Positions 9,435 to 21,872 of a stretch of DNA of 64,000 nucleotides are shown here, in pieces. Position 1 is the first letter of the stretch, and every line of letters begins with the position of its first letter. Source of the DNA: Plasticicumulans acidivorans (GTDB lineage Bacteria > Pseudomonadota > Gammaproteobacteria > Competibacterales > Competibacteraceae); NCBI RefSeq assembly GCF_003182095.1, contig NZ_QGTJ01000003.1, positions 462,107 through 526,106 of the forward strand, given 5' to 3'. Below the pieces are notes generated by a model. That model worked only from the letters and a program-made list of their open reading frames with translations, ran no database searches and was not told the DNA's origin. The position numbers were made by a program, and so were the translations under genes.

Positions 9435-9558
9435 TGCCAACCCTCCCTGCTAAGGACGGCGCCAGAGTGCCACGGCCTCTGTACGGGACGTTCACCGTCG
9501 GGTAACGCCGTGTAACGCCTGCCGCCAGGGAAACGGCTGCCATGCGTGAGCGCGCGTC

Positions 9559-10248
9559 TTACGGGAGGGTGAGGAAAAATTCCGCCAGACGCAGATCCTC
9601 CGGCCGGGTGATCTTCAGGTTGGCGGCCGACCCTTCGACCAGGCGCGGCTGCAAGCCGAACCATTCGATGGCCGAAGCCTCGTCGGTGATGGCGACCCTG
9701 GCCGCAAGCGCCGCGGCCAAGGCCTCGCGCAGCAGGGCGAACCGAAACATCTGCGGCGTCAGCGCATGCCACAGGCCGCTGCGGTCGACCGTTGCCGCGA
9801 CGCGTGGCCCGTCGCCGGCGCGCTTCATCGTGTCGCGCACCGGTGCGGCCAGCAATCCGCCGACGGGATCATCGGCCAGTTCGCAAAACAGCCGTTCAAG
9901 ATCGGCGCGCGGCAGGCAGGGACGCGCGGCGTCGTGGACCAGCACCCAGTCCTCGGCGTCGGCGACGCCGTCGAGCGCGCGCAGTGCATTCATCACCGAA
10001 TCGGCCCGTTCGGCACCGCCTTCGACACGGGTGATACGACGACGGTCACCCAGCTGCAGCGTCGGCCACCATGCATCCTCGGCACCGAGGGCGACGACGA
10101 TGCCGGCGATGCGCGGCTCGGCCAGCAGGCACGCAAGCGTGTGTTCGAGCACCGGCCGGCCGGCCAGCGGCAGGTATTGCTTGGGAATCGCTGCGCCCAT
10201 GCGCTTGCCGACACCGGCGGCGGGGACGATGGCGTGACAGCGACGCAT
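9559..10248 (-). CDS. ispD: 2-C-methyl-D-erythritol 4-phosphate cytidylyltransferase
   Basis: Third step of the MEP pathway (CTP + MEP to CDP-ME); 229 aa. The nucleotide-binding N terminus is IVPAAGVGKRMGAAIPKQYLPLAG. VLVHDAARPCL and GGLLAAPVRDTMKRA follow, then TDEASAIEWFG near the C terminus. The ATG at 10248 shares one base with the ftsB stop (TGATG), so translation of the two is probably coupled. Confidence 0.95.
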   Translation of the reverse strand: MRRCHAIVPAAGVGKRMGAAIPKQYLPLAGRPVLEHTLACLLAEPRIAGIVVALGAEDAWWPTLQLGDRRRITRVEGGAERADSVMNALRALDGVADAEDWVLVHDAARPCLPRADLERLFCELADDPVGGLLAAPVRDTMKRAGDGPRVAATVDRSGLWHALTPQMFRFALLREALAAALAARVAITDEASAIEWFGLQPRLVEGSAANLKITRPEDLRLAEFFLTLP

Positions 10249-10778
10249 CAGTCCGGCCCTACCGCGGGTCCGCCGTCGCCATCGCCTTCGATGGCGTCAT
10301 CGGGGACGCTGTCCGGTTCGGCCCGGGCGGCCGGCTTCTTCGAATTATGGGGATTACGCGGCGCCGGTTTGGTCGCGTCCGGCAGCGGGATCGCGCCGCG
10401 CGGCAGACCGGGCTTTAGCGCCGGCGCTCCCGGTGCACCCGGCCTGGCGCTGACCGCCTTGCCCGGTTTGGTGTACTCCTGCCCGGGCGGCGGTGCGGTC
10501 GGCGGTTCATCGAGGATGCGATAGAAGGTCTCGTCGCGGCCGACCATGCCAAGCTCGGCGCGCGCGCGCTCCTCGATCGCCGACAGACCCTCGCGCAGGT
10601 CTTTGACTTCGGCTTCGAGTGCCTTGTTGCGATCCGCCATCGAGGCATTCTCGGTGCGCTGCGCATCGATCATCGCCTGCAGGGAACGCACTTGCCGGAT
10701 GCCGCGGTCATCGCTCATCCACAACAGGAAATTCAGGCCCAGCAGCAAAGCGATGAGGGCGGCTAGAAAGATCCGCAT
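10248..10778 (-). CDS. ftsB: Cell division protein FtsB with long C-terminal tail
   Basis: Bitopic inner-membrane divisome protein of the FtsQLB complex. A short N terminus is followed by a transmembrane helix (about 3-20, LAALIALLLGLNFLLW). A periplasmic leucine-zipper coiled coil covers about 27-76, then the conserved RARAELGMVGRDETFYRIL. FtsB normally ends near here (about 100 aa). This protein continues for some 86 residues of Pro/Ala/Gly/Lys-rich, probably disordered tail (91-176). It sits between eno and ispD, the standard place for ftsB. Confidence 0.92.
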   Translation of the reverse strand: MRIFLAALIALLLGLNFLLWMSDDRGIRQVRSLQAMIDAQRTENASMADRNKALEAEVKDLREGLSAIEERARAELGMVGRDETFYRILDEPPTAPPPGQEYTKPGKAVSARPGAPGAPALKPGLPRGAIPLPDATKPAPRNPHNSKKPAARAEPDSVPDDAIEGDGDGGPAVGPD

Positions 10779-10810
10779 GCTGAAACGGCGACCGGCAGGG
10801 GGAATTCAGG

Positions 10811-10833
10811 CGGGGGCGAATGCATCGCCCCCG
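10811..10833 (-). other. Hairpin between eno and ftsB
   Basis: A perfect 9-bp stem (cgggggcga at 10811-10819 with its complement at 10825-10833) with a 5-base loop lies just after the eno stop. There is no T run on either strand, so it is more likely an mRNA stability or processing element, or a weak attenuator, than a full terminator. Confidence 0.45.
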
Positions 10834-10845
10834 AAACGGGGCAAA

Positions 10846-12183
<1,338 letters not shown>

Positions 12184-12207
12184 TCATCCAAGTGGCTTAC
12201 CGGCCCG

Positions 12208-13884
<1,677 letters not shown>

Positions 13885-15228
13885 CTACACAAAGCGCGGC
13901 ATGGTAGCCGAAGCCGCCTGGCTTTGCCACGCGAGCGCGTAGCCGGCGGCATCCGCCGCTGCCGTCCAGTCACAGGCGATACCGAGACCGGCGACGGCCA
14001 CCAGCTGCTCTCCGGCCATTAGCAGCGGCAGCCGCGAACGCAGCCAGGGTGCGATGCCGGCCTCCTGCAGCAGCTTCTTCAAGGTTTGCGCATGGCGGCG
14101 CCCGGCCGGATGAAAACGCTCGCCGTCACGGCGGTAACGCACCGTCAGCGGTTGTCCGTGCAGGCGTGCCGCGGCGATGCCCGCGCCGTGCACCGGCCGC
14201 AATTCGAGCCGGCTGCCGTCCGGCAGGCACAGCGGCTGCGCCGGCTCGGGCCAGACGATCACGCTGCCGGCCGCCAGCGCTGGCAACGGCGCAAACGCAT
14301 GCAGCCGCCCGCGATAGCGCTGCAGCTGCGCACCGGGCCAGCGCAGGCAGGGCGCGCGGTCGTCGCCCGCCGTGAGCAGCTCGGGCAGTGCGCCGAGCTG
14401 CGCCGCGCTCGGCAGCGGCAGTGAACGTTCGAGCAGCCAGCCGCGCACGGCGGCGTCACGGCGCGCTGCGGGCAGGGCCAGCAGGCCGTCGACCCGCAGC
14501 GTGTCGCCCTCGCGCAGCGGCGCCAGATCCGCGGCGGCGAGCGCTTCCTCGGCGGCGGCGGCCTGCGCGCACAACCGCGCCGAGCGGCCGAGCGTGCGCG
14601 TCAGCGCCGGATAACGGACAGCGAGCCGCGGCATGATCTCCTGGCGCAGCCAGCTGCGCTCATAGGCCGGATCGGCGTTGGCCGGGTCTTCGAGCCAGAG
14701 CAGCCCCTGCTGCTCGGCATACGCGCGCAGCCGCGCCCGCGGCGTTTCCAGCAGCGGCCGCCACAGCCGGCCGGCACCGAGTGCTGCATCCGCCGCCATG
14801 CCCGCCAGGCCTTTCGGTCCGGCGCCACGCAGCAGCTGCAGCAGCAGGGTTTCGGCCTGATCGTCGGCGTGCTGGGCACAGAGCAGTGCACTACCGGCAT
14901 CGAGTGTGGCGGCCAGCGCCGCATAGCGCGCCGAGCGCGCCGCCGCCTCGGGGGATTCACCGGGTGCCGGGCGACCGTTGACGGCGATCACCTGGCAGTC
15001 GACGCCGAGCGCCGCCGCCGCGCGCACGCAGTGCCGGGCCCAGTCGGCCGACTCCGCGCGCCAGCCGTGATCGACGTGCACGGCATCGAGCATATAGCCC
15101 GACAGCGCCAAACCCTGCAGCCAGTGCAGCAGCACGCTCGAATCCAGCCCGCCGCTGAAGGCAACGCGCAGGCGGCGTACCTGCGGATGGGCGGCCAGCA
15201 GCCGTTCGAGGCCGCCGCGCTCGATCAT
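13885..15228 (-). CDS. tilS: tRNA(Ile)-lysidine synthase TilS
   Basis: Modifies C34 of the CAU-anticodon tRNA-Ile to lysidine, using ATP. The PP-loop reads VAFSGGLDSSVLLHWL (SGGxDS). VDHGWRAES, CAQHADDQAETLLLQLLRG and RPLLETPRARLRAYAEQQGLLWLEDPAN are the family's other blocks. The C-terminal half carries the TilS substrate-binding and C-terminal domains (RYRRDGERFHPAGRRHAQTL). The ATG at 15228 follows accA by 20 bases, and codons further upstream lie within the accA end. The predicted length is 447 aa, normal for the family. Confidence 0.93.
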   Translation of the reverse strand: MIERGGLERLLAAHPQVRRLRVAFSGGLDSSVLLHWLQGLALSGYMLDAVHVDHGWRAESADWARHCVRAAAALGVDCQVIAVNGRPAPGESPEAAARSARYAALAATLDAGSALLCAQHADDQAETLLLQLLRGAGPKGLAGMAADAALGAGRLWRPLLETPRARLRAYAEQQGLLWLEDPANADPAYERSWLRQEIMPRLAVRYPALTRTLGRSARLCAQAAAAEEALAAADLAPLREGDTLRVDGLLALPAARRDAAVRGWLLERSLPLPSAAQLGALPELLTAGDDRAPCLRWPGAQLQRYRGRLHAFAPLPALAAGSVIVWPEPAQPLCLPDGSRLELRPVHGAGIAAARLHGQPLTVRYRRDGERFHPAGRRHAQTLKKLLQEAGIAPWLRSRLPLLMAGEQLVAVAGLGIACDWTAAADAAGYALAWQSQAASATMPRFV

Positions 15229-15247
15229 CGGTGCAAGGCCCGTCGGC

Positions 15248-16216
15248 TCAGGCCGGCGCCTTGGTGGTATAGACGCCGTAGCCAAGCAGGCGCTGGTGAC
15301 GCCGATCGAGCAGCGCATCGGTATCGAGCCCGCACAGCTCGTCGAGCCCGCGCTGCAACGCCTCGCCGATGCGGCTGGCGGTCAGCGGAATATCGCGGTG
15401 CGCGCCGCCGAGCGGCTCGGGGATGACCTCGTCGACCAGGCCGAGCTTGAGCAGCTCGGGGGCGGTGATGCCCATCGCCTGCGCCGCCTCGGGCGCCTTT
15501 TCGGCGCTCTTCCACAGGATCGAGGCGCAGCCCTCCGGCGAGATCACCGAGTAGGTGCCGTACTGCAGCATGTTGACCTTGTCGCCGACACCGATCGCCA
15601 GCGCGCCGCCGGAGCCGCCCTCGCCGACCACGGTGCAGATCACCGGCACGCGCAGGCCGGCCATGACGAACAGGTTGCGGGCGATCGCCTCGCTCTGGCC
15701 GCGCTCCTCGGCACCGACGCCCGGATAGGCGCCCGGCGTGTCGATGAAGGTGACGATCGGCAGGCCGAAGCGCTCGGCGAGCTGCATCAGCCGCAAGGCC
15801 TTGCGATAGCCCTCGGGGCGCGGCATGCCGAAATTGCGACGGAGCTTTTCCTTGGTGTCGCGGCCCTTCTGGTGGCCGATGACCATCAGCGCACGGCCAT
15901 TGAGGCGGGCGATGCCACCGACGATGGCCTGATCATCGGCATAGGCGCGATCGCCGTGCAGCTCCTCGAACTCGGTGAACAGCTCGGCGATCAGGTCCAG
16001 CGTGTACGGCCGCTGCGGATGGCGGGCGATCTGCGACACCTGCCACGGCGTCAGGGTCTTGAAGATCGACTCGGTCAGCTCCCGGCTCTTCGTCTCCAGC
16101 CGCTGCATCTCGTCGGAGATGTTGATTTCCTTGTCGTCGCAGAGCTTGCGCAGCTCGGCGAGCTTGGCTTCGAGCTCGGCGATCGGCTGTTCGAAATCGA
16201 GAAAATTCATATTCAT
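15248..16216 (-). CDS. accA: Acetyl-CoA carboxylase, carboxyltransferase subunit alpha
   Basis: Works with AccD to carboxylate acetyl-CoA to malonyl-CoA for fatty acid synthesis; 322 aa. It opens [19 protein letters not shown]. The carboxyltransferase core has [58 protein letters not shown] and [15 protein letters not shown]. The usual upstream neighbour dnaE is about 7.5 kb away; an efflux operon and a two-component pair lie between. Confidence 0.96.
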   Translation of the reverse strand: MNMNFLDFEQPIAELEAKLAELRKLCDDKEINISDEMQRLETKSRELTESIFKTLTPWQVSQIARHPQRPYTLDLIAELFTEFEELHGDRAYADDQAIVGGIARLNGRALMVIGHQKGRDTKEKLRRNFGMPRPEGYRKALRLMQLAERFGLPIVTFIDTPGAYPGVGAEERGQSEAIARNLFVMAGLRVPVICTVVGEGGSGGALAIGVGDKVNMLQYGTYSVISPEGCASILWKSAEKAPEAAQAMGITAPELLKLGLVDEVIPEPLGGAHRDIPLTASRIGEALQRGLDELCGLDTDALLDRRHQRLLGYGVYTTKAPA

Positions 16217-16315
16217 GGCAGGATCGGCGCTCCGCTCTGCGCAGGGAAGCCGGCTAGTTTACCGGGCTTTGGCAGTGCAGCAAGCGGCGGCGAGCGCCGC
16301 GGGCGGGAGCTCTGC

Positions 16316-17535
16316 TCACTCATGACGCAGGGCCTCGATCGGATCGAGGCGCGCGGCGCGGCGCGCCGGCACGTAGCCGAACAGCACGCCGACGGCAGCC
16401 GAGAACAGAAACGCCGTCAGGTTGATGCCGACATCGAAGGCGAACGGCAGGCCCATCAGGCTGGCCAGACCGAAGCTCGCCAGCGCCGCCAGCGTAATGC
16501 CGAGCAGCCCGCCGAAGGCCGACAGCGCCACCGCCTCGACGAGGAACTGCAGCAGCACCTCGCGCTCCAGCGCCCCGATCGCCAGGCGGATACCGATCTC
16601 GCGGGTGCGCTCGGTCACCGACACCAGCATGATGTTCATGATGCCGATGCCGCCGACCAGCAGGCTGACCGCCGCCACCGCGCCGAGCAGCGCCGTCAGC
16701 ACCTTGGTGGTGCCGGTCAGCGTGTCGGCGATCTGGCGGGTGTCGAGCACGCTGAAGTTGTCATCCTCGCTGGTGGCGAGATGGCGCCGCTCGCGCAGCA
16801 GGCGGCGGATCTCGGCCTGCAGCTTGCTGGCATCGGCACCGTCACGGAACGACACGCGCATCGAACCGACGTCCTGATTGCCCTGGCGCCCGGAAATGCG
16901 GCGCTGGAAGGTGGCGAACGGCATGACGATGAGATCGTCCTGATCGCTGCCCATCATCGACTGGCCCTTGCTCGCCAGCAGGCCGATCACCATGCAGCTC
17001 AGTGACTTCAGCCGCACACTGGCACCGAGCGGATCGGCGGCGGCACCGAACAGCTCGCGGCGCACCGTCTCACCGATCACGCACACCGGCCGGCCGCCGC
17101 GCAGCTCGGCTTCGTTGAATTCGCGCCCCGAAGCCATCACCCAGTTGCCGGTGGTGAACCACGCATTGTCGGTACCGGTCACCATCGACGACCAGTTCTT
17201 GTTGCCGACCACCGCGGTGATGCTGGTCGAGCTCTGCGCCGAGACCGCGACGACATCGGCGACCTGCTCGCGCACCGCCGCCACGTCGCTCAGGCGAAAC
17301 CGCGGTGCGCCGCTCGAATCACGGCCCGGACCGAGACGCTGACCGGGCAGCACGATCAGCAGATTGCTGCCGAGGCTGGCGATCTGCTGCGAGATCTGCG
17401 CGGTCGCGCCGTTGCCGAGCGTGACCATGGTGATCACCGCCGCAACGCCGATGACGATGCCGAGAATGGTGAGGAAGGAGCGCAGCAGATTGCGGCGGAT
17501 CTCGCGCACCGACAGCAGCAGGGCATTCCACAACA

Positions 17536-17536
<1 letters not shown>
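16316..17536 (-). CDS. MacB-type ABC transporter permease (FtsX family)
   Basis: Inner-membrane permease, 406 aa. One transmembrane helix lies at the N terminus (about 17-39, [20 protein letters not shown]). It is followed by a MacB periplasmic core domain of about 240 residues, then three C-terminal helices of the FtsX domain ([33 protein letters not shown]...). The ending [16 protein letters not shown] is typical of the family. Its ATP-binding domain is on a separate gene immediately upstream, with a 1-base overlap, unlike the fused MacB of E. coli. It is the last gene of an outer-membrane factor/adaptor/ATPase/permease operon. The substrate is unknown. Confidence 0.92.
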
Positions 17537-18263
<727 letters not shown>

Positions 18264-18267
<4 letters not shown>

Positions 18268-19538
18268 TGACTGACGCTCACGCTGTCGACGATGACCGCC
18301 GCGCCCTCGGCGAGGCCGTCACCGCTGACCTCGGTGTAGCGGCCGTCACTGGCGCCGACACTGACCGCGACCGCGACCGGCTGACCGTCGCGCAGCAGCC
18401 AGATGTGCTTGTCGCCGCTCTGCGCCTTCGGCCGCGCCGGCGGTGCCGGCGGATGCGGCAGCAGGCTGGCGACCAGGCTGCGCTTGGGCGCCGCGTTCTG
18501 CAGCGGTGGCGAGAAGCGCAGCGCGGCATTGGACACGCGCAGCACGCTCTTGCGCTCGGCGACGGTGATCTCGGCGGTGGCGGTCATGCCCGGGCGCAGG
18601 CGCAGATCGTCGTTGGCGACGCTGAGCACCGTCTCGTAGCTGACGACGTTGTCGACGGTCTTCGAGCCGTAGCGCACCTGGGTAATCTGCGCCGGGAAGT
18701 TCATCTCCGGCCAGGCGTCGACGGTGAACGTCGCCTGCTGGCCGGCGGTGACCTGGCCGACATCGGCCTCGGCGACGTCGACGTGCAGCTCCATGCGTCG
18801 CAGGTCCTCGGCCAGCGTGAACAGGGTCGGCGCCTGCAGTGAGGCGGCCACGGTCTGTCCGGGATCGACGTCACGTTCGAGCACCACACCGTTGATCGGC
18901 GAGCGGATCACCGCCTTGTTCAGATTGGTGTCGTCGACTTCGAGCTGCGCCGCCGCCTGCTTGACGGCCGCCTCGGCGCTGGACTGATCGGCACGCGCAC
19001 GCGCCAGCGTCGCCTCGGCGCTGTCGAGCTCAGTCCGCGACGGCACCTTGCCGCCGCTGAGCCTGGCCACCTCGCGCAGCCGCGCCAGCTCGGCCGTGGC
19101 TTCCTTCACCGTGGCCTGCGTCTGCAGCACCTTGGCCTTGTTGGCTTCCAGCGTCGCCCGCGAGCTCAGCATCTGCGCCTTGAGCTTGGTGGTGTCGAGC
19201 TGAGCGAGGATCTGTCCTTCCTTGACCGGATCGTTGTAGTCGACGAGCACCGTCGCCATCGTGCCCGACAGCTCGACACCGATGGTCACTTCGTTGGTCG
19301 GCTGCAGCGTGCCGGTGGCGGTCACCGCCACCCGCAGATCGCCGCGGCCGAGCGCCTCGGTGCGGTACTGCACGGCGTGTGCCGGCCCGCCGCCGCCAAG
19401 CCACAGAAACAGCAGCGCGGCCAGCGCCAGCAACAGCAGCCACCACCACCAGCGGCGCCAGATCGACGTGTGCACCGCCGCCTCGCTGCCCAGCAGTGCC
19501 GCGAGGTCCGCAGCGGCCTCTTCAGGACGGGATGTCAT
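18264..19538 (-). CDS. Periplasmic adaptor (MacA/HlyD family)
   Basis: Membrane-fusion protein bridging the ABC permease and the outer-membrane channel; 424 aa. A cytoplasmic N terminus of about 27 residues is followed by one transmembrane helix (WWWWLLLLALAALLFLWLG). The first half of a lipoyl/barrel-sandwich domain follows, then a long coiled-coil hairpin (about 115-190). The second lipoyl half contains SPINGVVLERDVDPGQTV, and beta-barrel and membrane-proximal domains come last. A Pro-rich insert interrupts the last domain. It overlaps the outer-membrane factor gene and the ATPase gene by 4 bases each. Confidence 0.93.
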
Positions 19539-20998
19539 CGGGAATCACCTTCCGCACTCGCCCGGGCGCCACCGCCGCAGGCCTTGTAAAGCTGAATCAC
19601 GGCCGTCGCCCGGTCGGCGGCGGCACCGGCCAGGCTCTCCTCCAGCACCAGCTGACTGCGCTGCGTATCGAGCACGGTCTGGAAGTCGATGAGGCCGGCC
19701 CGGTAGCGCTGGCGCGCCAGCTGCGCGGCGCGGCGGGCCGCGTCGGTGGCATCGGTCAGCGCCCGGTAGCGGCGTTCGGCATTGCCGAAGTTGACCAGCG
19801 CGTTCTCGACGTCCTCCAGCGCGCCGAGCACCGTGGTCTCGTAATTGACCAGCGCTTGTTCCTGCAAGGCGTCCTGCACCACCACCTGCTGACGCAGCCG
19901 GCCACCGTCGAACACCGTCACCACCAGCGCCTGCGACAGCGAGCGCGTTAGCGCCTGGCCACCGCTCAGCGCACTGAACTCCGTCGCCCCCCAGCCGAGC
20001 GTCGCCCCCAGACTGAAGCCCGGGTAACGCGCCGCTTCGGCGACGCCGACGCGAGCGGTCTGCGCCGCGAGCTGGCGTTCGGCGACGCGGATGTCGGGGC
20101 GCGCCGCCAGCAGCGTGGCGGGAATGCCGATCGCCACCCGCGCCGGCGGCAGCGGAATCGACCCCGGCTGGCCGAGGCTCGCCTGGCGGCTGCCCGGCGC
20201 CTCGCCGAGCAGAACTTCGATGCGGTGCTCGGCGGCCAGCGCCGAGGTCTGCAGCGGCGGCATCGCCGCCCGCGTCTGCTCGGCGCTCGAACGCGCCTGC
20301 TCGACGTCGACCTCGGTCGCCAGCCCCGCCTGCTGGCGCCAGCGCGTCAGCGCCAGGGTTTCTTCCTGCGCCGCCAGGTTGTCGGCGGCGATGCGCCACT
20401 GCTGCTGCGCCGAGCGCAGCTCGACGTAATTGCGCGCCACCTCGGCGAGCAGCGTCACCCGCACGTCTTCGAGATTCGCCGCGCTCGCCTGCTCGTCGGC
20501 GCTGGCCGCCTCGACGCTGCGCCGCGTGCCGCCGAACAGATCGAGCTCCCAGCTGGCATCGAAGCCGGTCGAGTAGTAACTGCTGCTGCGGCCGCCGGCG
20601 AGACTGCTCTGCGCACTGCTGCGGCTGCGATCGTGGGCGGCGGAAGCACTCAGCGTCGGTGCAAAGCCGGCCTCGGCGATGCCGCGCTGGGCGCGCACCT
20701 CGCGCAGCTTGGCCTGCGCCGTGCGCAGATCGGGCGCAGCGACCAGCGCCTGCTGCTGCAGCGCATCGAGCTGCGGGTCGCCGAACTGCCGCCACCAGGC
20801 ACGCAGACTCTGCGGATCGTGATCGACACCGACGCCGGCGGCCGCGGCCTGATGCCAGTCGGCGGGCAGCGACGTCGGCGGCGTCTGGTAGTCGGGTCCG
20901 ACCGCGGCGCAGGCGGCGAGCGCCAGCGCCAGCGCGACCGTCAGTGCACGCGGTGCAAGGCGGCCCGCGGGGCGGGATCTGCTAGATGAAACGGACAT
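19535..20998 (-). CDS. Outer-membrane factor, NodT/TolC-like lipoprotein
   Basis: Outer-membrane efflux channel, 487 aa from the ATG at 20998, which has CCGGAG 5 bases upstream. The signal peptide ends with the lipobox LAAC, followed by AAVGPDYQTPPTSLPADWHQ, the NodT-family opening. Two OEP repeats follow, with long heptad helices (for example ELRSAQQQWRIAADNLAAQEETLALTR split by a turn) and RPDIRVAERQLAAQTARVGVAEAARYPGFSL in the second half. It is the first gene of the efflux operon and is divergent from the cpxR-like gene. A CpxR-box-like repeat lies about 90 bases upstream. Confidence 0.93.
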   Translation of the reverse strand: MSVSSSRSRPAGRLAPRALTVALALALAACAAVGPDYQTPPTSLPADWHQAAAAGVGVDHDPQSLRAWWRQFGDPQLDALQQQALVAAPDLRTAQAKLREVRAQRGIAEAGFAPTLSASAAHDRSRSSAQSSLAGGRSSSYYSTGFDASWELDLFGGTRRSVEAASADEQASAANLEDVRVTLLAEVARNYVELRSAQQQWRIAADNLAAQEETLALTRWRQQAGLATEVDVEQARSSAEQTRAAMPPLQTSALAAEHRIEVLLGEAPGSRQASLGQPGSIPLPPARVAIGIPATLLAARPDIRVAERQLAAQTARVGVAEAARYPGFSLGATLGWGATEFSALSGGQALTRSLSQALVVTVFDGGRLRQQVVVQDALQEQALVNYETTVLGALEDVENALVNFGNAERRYRALTDATDAARRAAQLARQRYRAGLIDFQTVLDTQRSQLVLEESLAGAAADRATAVIQLYKACGGGARASAEGDSR

Positions 20999-21082
20999 GG
21001 ACACTCCGGAAGATTCCGGCACCCCGTGGAGCGGATGCCGCGCATTGTCCTGCGCCGACCGCGGCGACGCGGTCACGGTTCG

Positions 21083-21097
21083 GTAAAGCTCGGTAAA
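21083..21097. promoter_or_regulatory. CpxR-box-like direct repeat between efflux operon and cpxRA-like genes
   Basis: The sequence GTAAA-gctcg-GTAAA is an exact match to the published E. coli CpxR consensus (two GTAAA half-sites with a short spacer, 10-base period). Both halves are preceded by CGG, giving a longer CGGTAAA repeat. It lies 85 bases before the outer-membrane factor start on one side and 70 bases before the response regulator start on the other. It could therefore serve both divergent operons. Binding is inferred, not shown. Confidence 0.6.
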
Positions 21098-21167
21098 TCG
21101 GCCGCCGCAGGCGGTCGCGACACTTATCATGAGACACGTCCCACCCGCAGCTGCCTTGCCCGAGACC

Positions 21168-21866
21168 ATGCCAGCCACCACCCGCGTCCTGCTGATCGAT
21201 GACGATACCGAGCTTTGCGAGCTGCTCGCCGCCTACCTGACCGGCGAAGGTTTTGCCGTGCATACCGTCCACGACGGCGCCAGCGGGCTCGCCGCGCTGC
21301 GGGAACAGTCGCCGGACATCGTCGTGCTCGACGTGATGATGCCGCGCCTCAACGGCCTCGACGTGCTGCGCGAGCTGCGCCGCGACAGCCAGGTGCCGGT
21401 GATCATGCTGACCGCGCGTGGTGACGATATCGACCGCATCGTCGGTCTTGAGCTCGGCGCTGACGACTACGTGCCCAAGCCCTGCACGCCGCGCGAGCTG
21501 GTGGCCCGGCTGCGCGCGATCCTGCGCCGCGTCGCCCCCGACAACGCCCGCAGCCAGAGCGAGCCGCTGCGCAGCGGCGCCGTCGAGCTGCAGGCGGAAA
21601 AACGCATCGCCACCTGGAACGGCACACCGCTGACGCTGACCAGCACCGAGTTCAATCTGCTCGAAGTGCTGCTGCGCCAGTGCGGCCGCGTCGTCGACAA
21701 GCACGAGCTGTGCGAGCGCGCGCTCGGCCGCTCGCTCGAACGCTACGACCGCAGCATCGACGTGCACATCAGCAATCTGCGTCAGAAGCTCGGCGCACTC
21801 GCCGACGGCCGCTCGCCGATCCAGACCGTGCGCGGCGTCGGCTACCTCTACGTCGTCGACAACTGA
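21168..21866 (+). CDS. cpxR: CpxR-like response regulator (OmpR/PhoB family)
   Basis: A 232-aa two-domain regulator. The receiver domain has the acidic pair in LLIDDDTEL, the phosphoacceptor Asp55 in VVLDVMMPRLNG, the switch Thr in IMLTARG and the conserved Lys in DDYVPKP. The C-terminal winged helix includes LTSTEFNLLEVLLRQ and DRSIDVHISNLRQKLG. It resembles E. coli CpxR along its length (DVMMP, LGLELGADDY-like segment, RAIDMHISNLRRKL-like segment). The ATG at 21168 fits the family start; the ORF is open to 21129. It is 6 bases upstream of its kinase gene. Symbol given on similarity; function as Cpx is inferred. Confidence 0.88.
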   Translation: MPATTRVLLIDDDTELCELLAAYLTGEGFAVHTVHDGASGLAALREQSPDIVVLDVMMPRLNGLDVLRELRRDSQVPVIMLTARGDDIDRIVGLELGADDYVPKPCTPRELVARLRAILRRVAPDNARSQSEPLRSGAVELQAEKRIATWNGTPLTLTSTEFNLLEVLLRQCGRVVDKHELCERALGRSLERYDRSIDVHISNLRQKLGALADGRSPIQTVRGVGYLYVVDN

Positions 21867-21872
21867 TACGCG

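Noticed and set aside
15296..17005. A 569-codon plus-strand open frame across accA and the permease gene
   Set aside because: Spans the reverse strand of two unrelated genes and the gap between them, with no domain.
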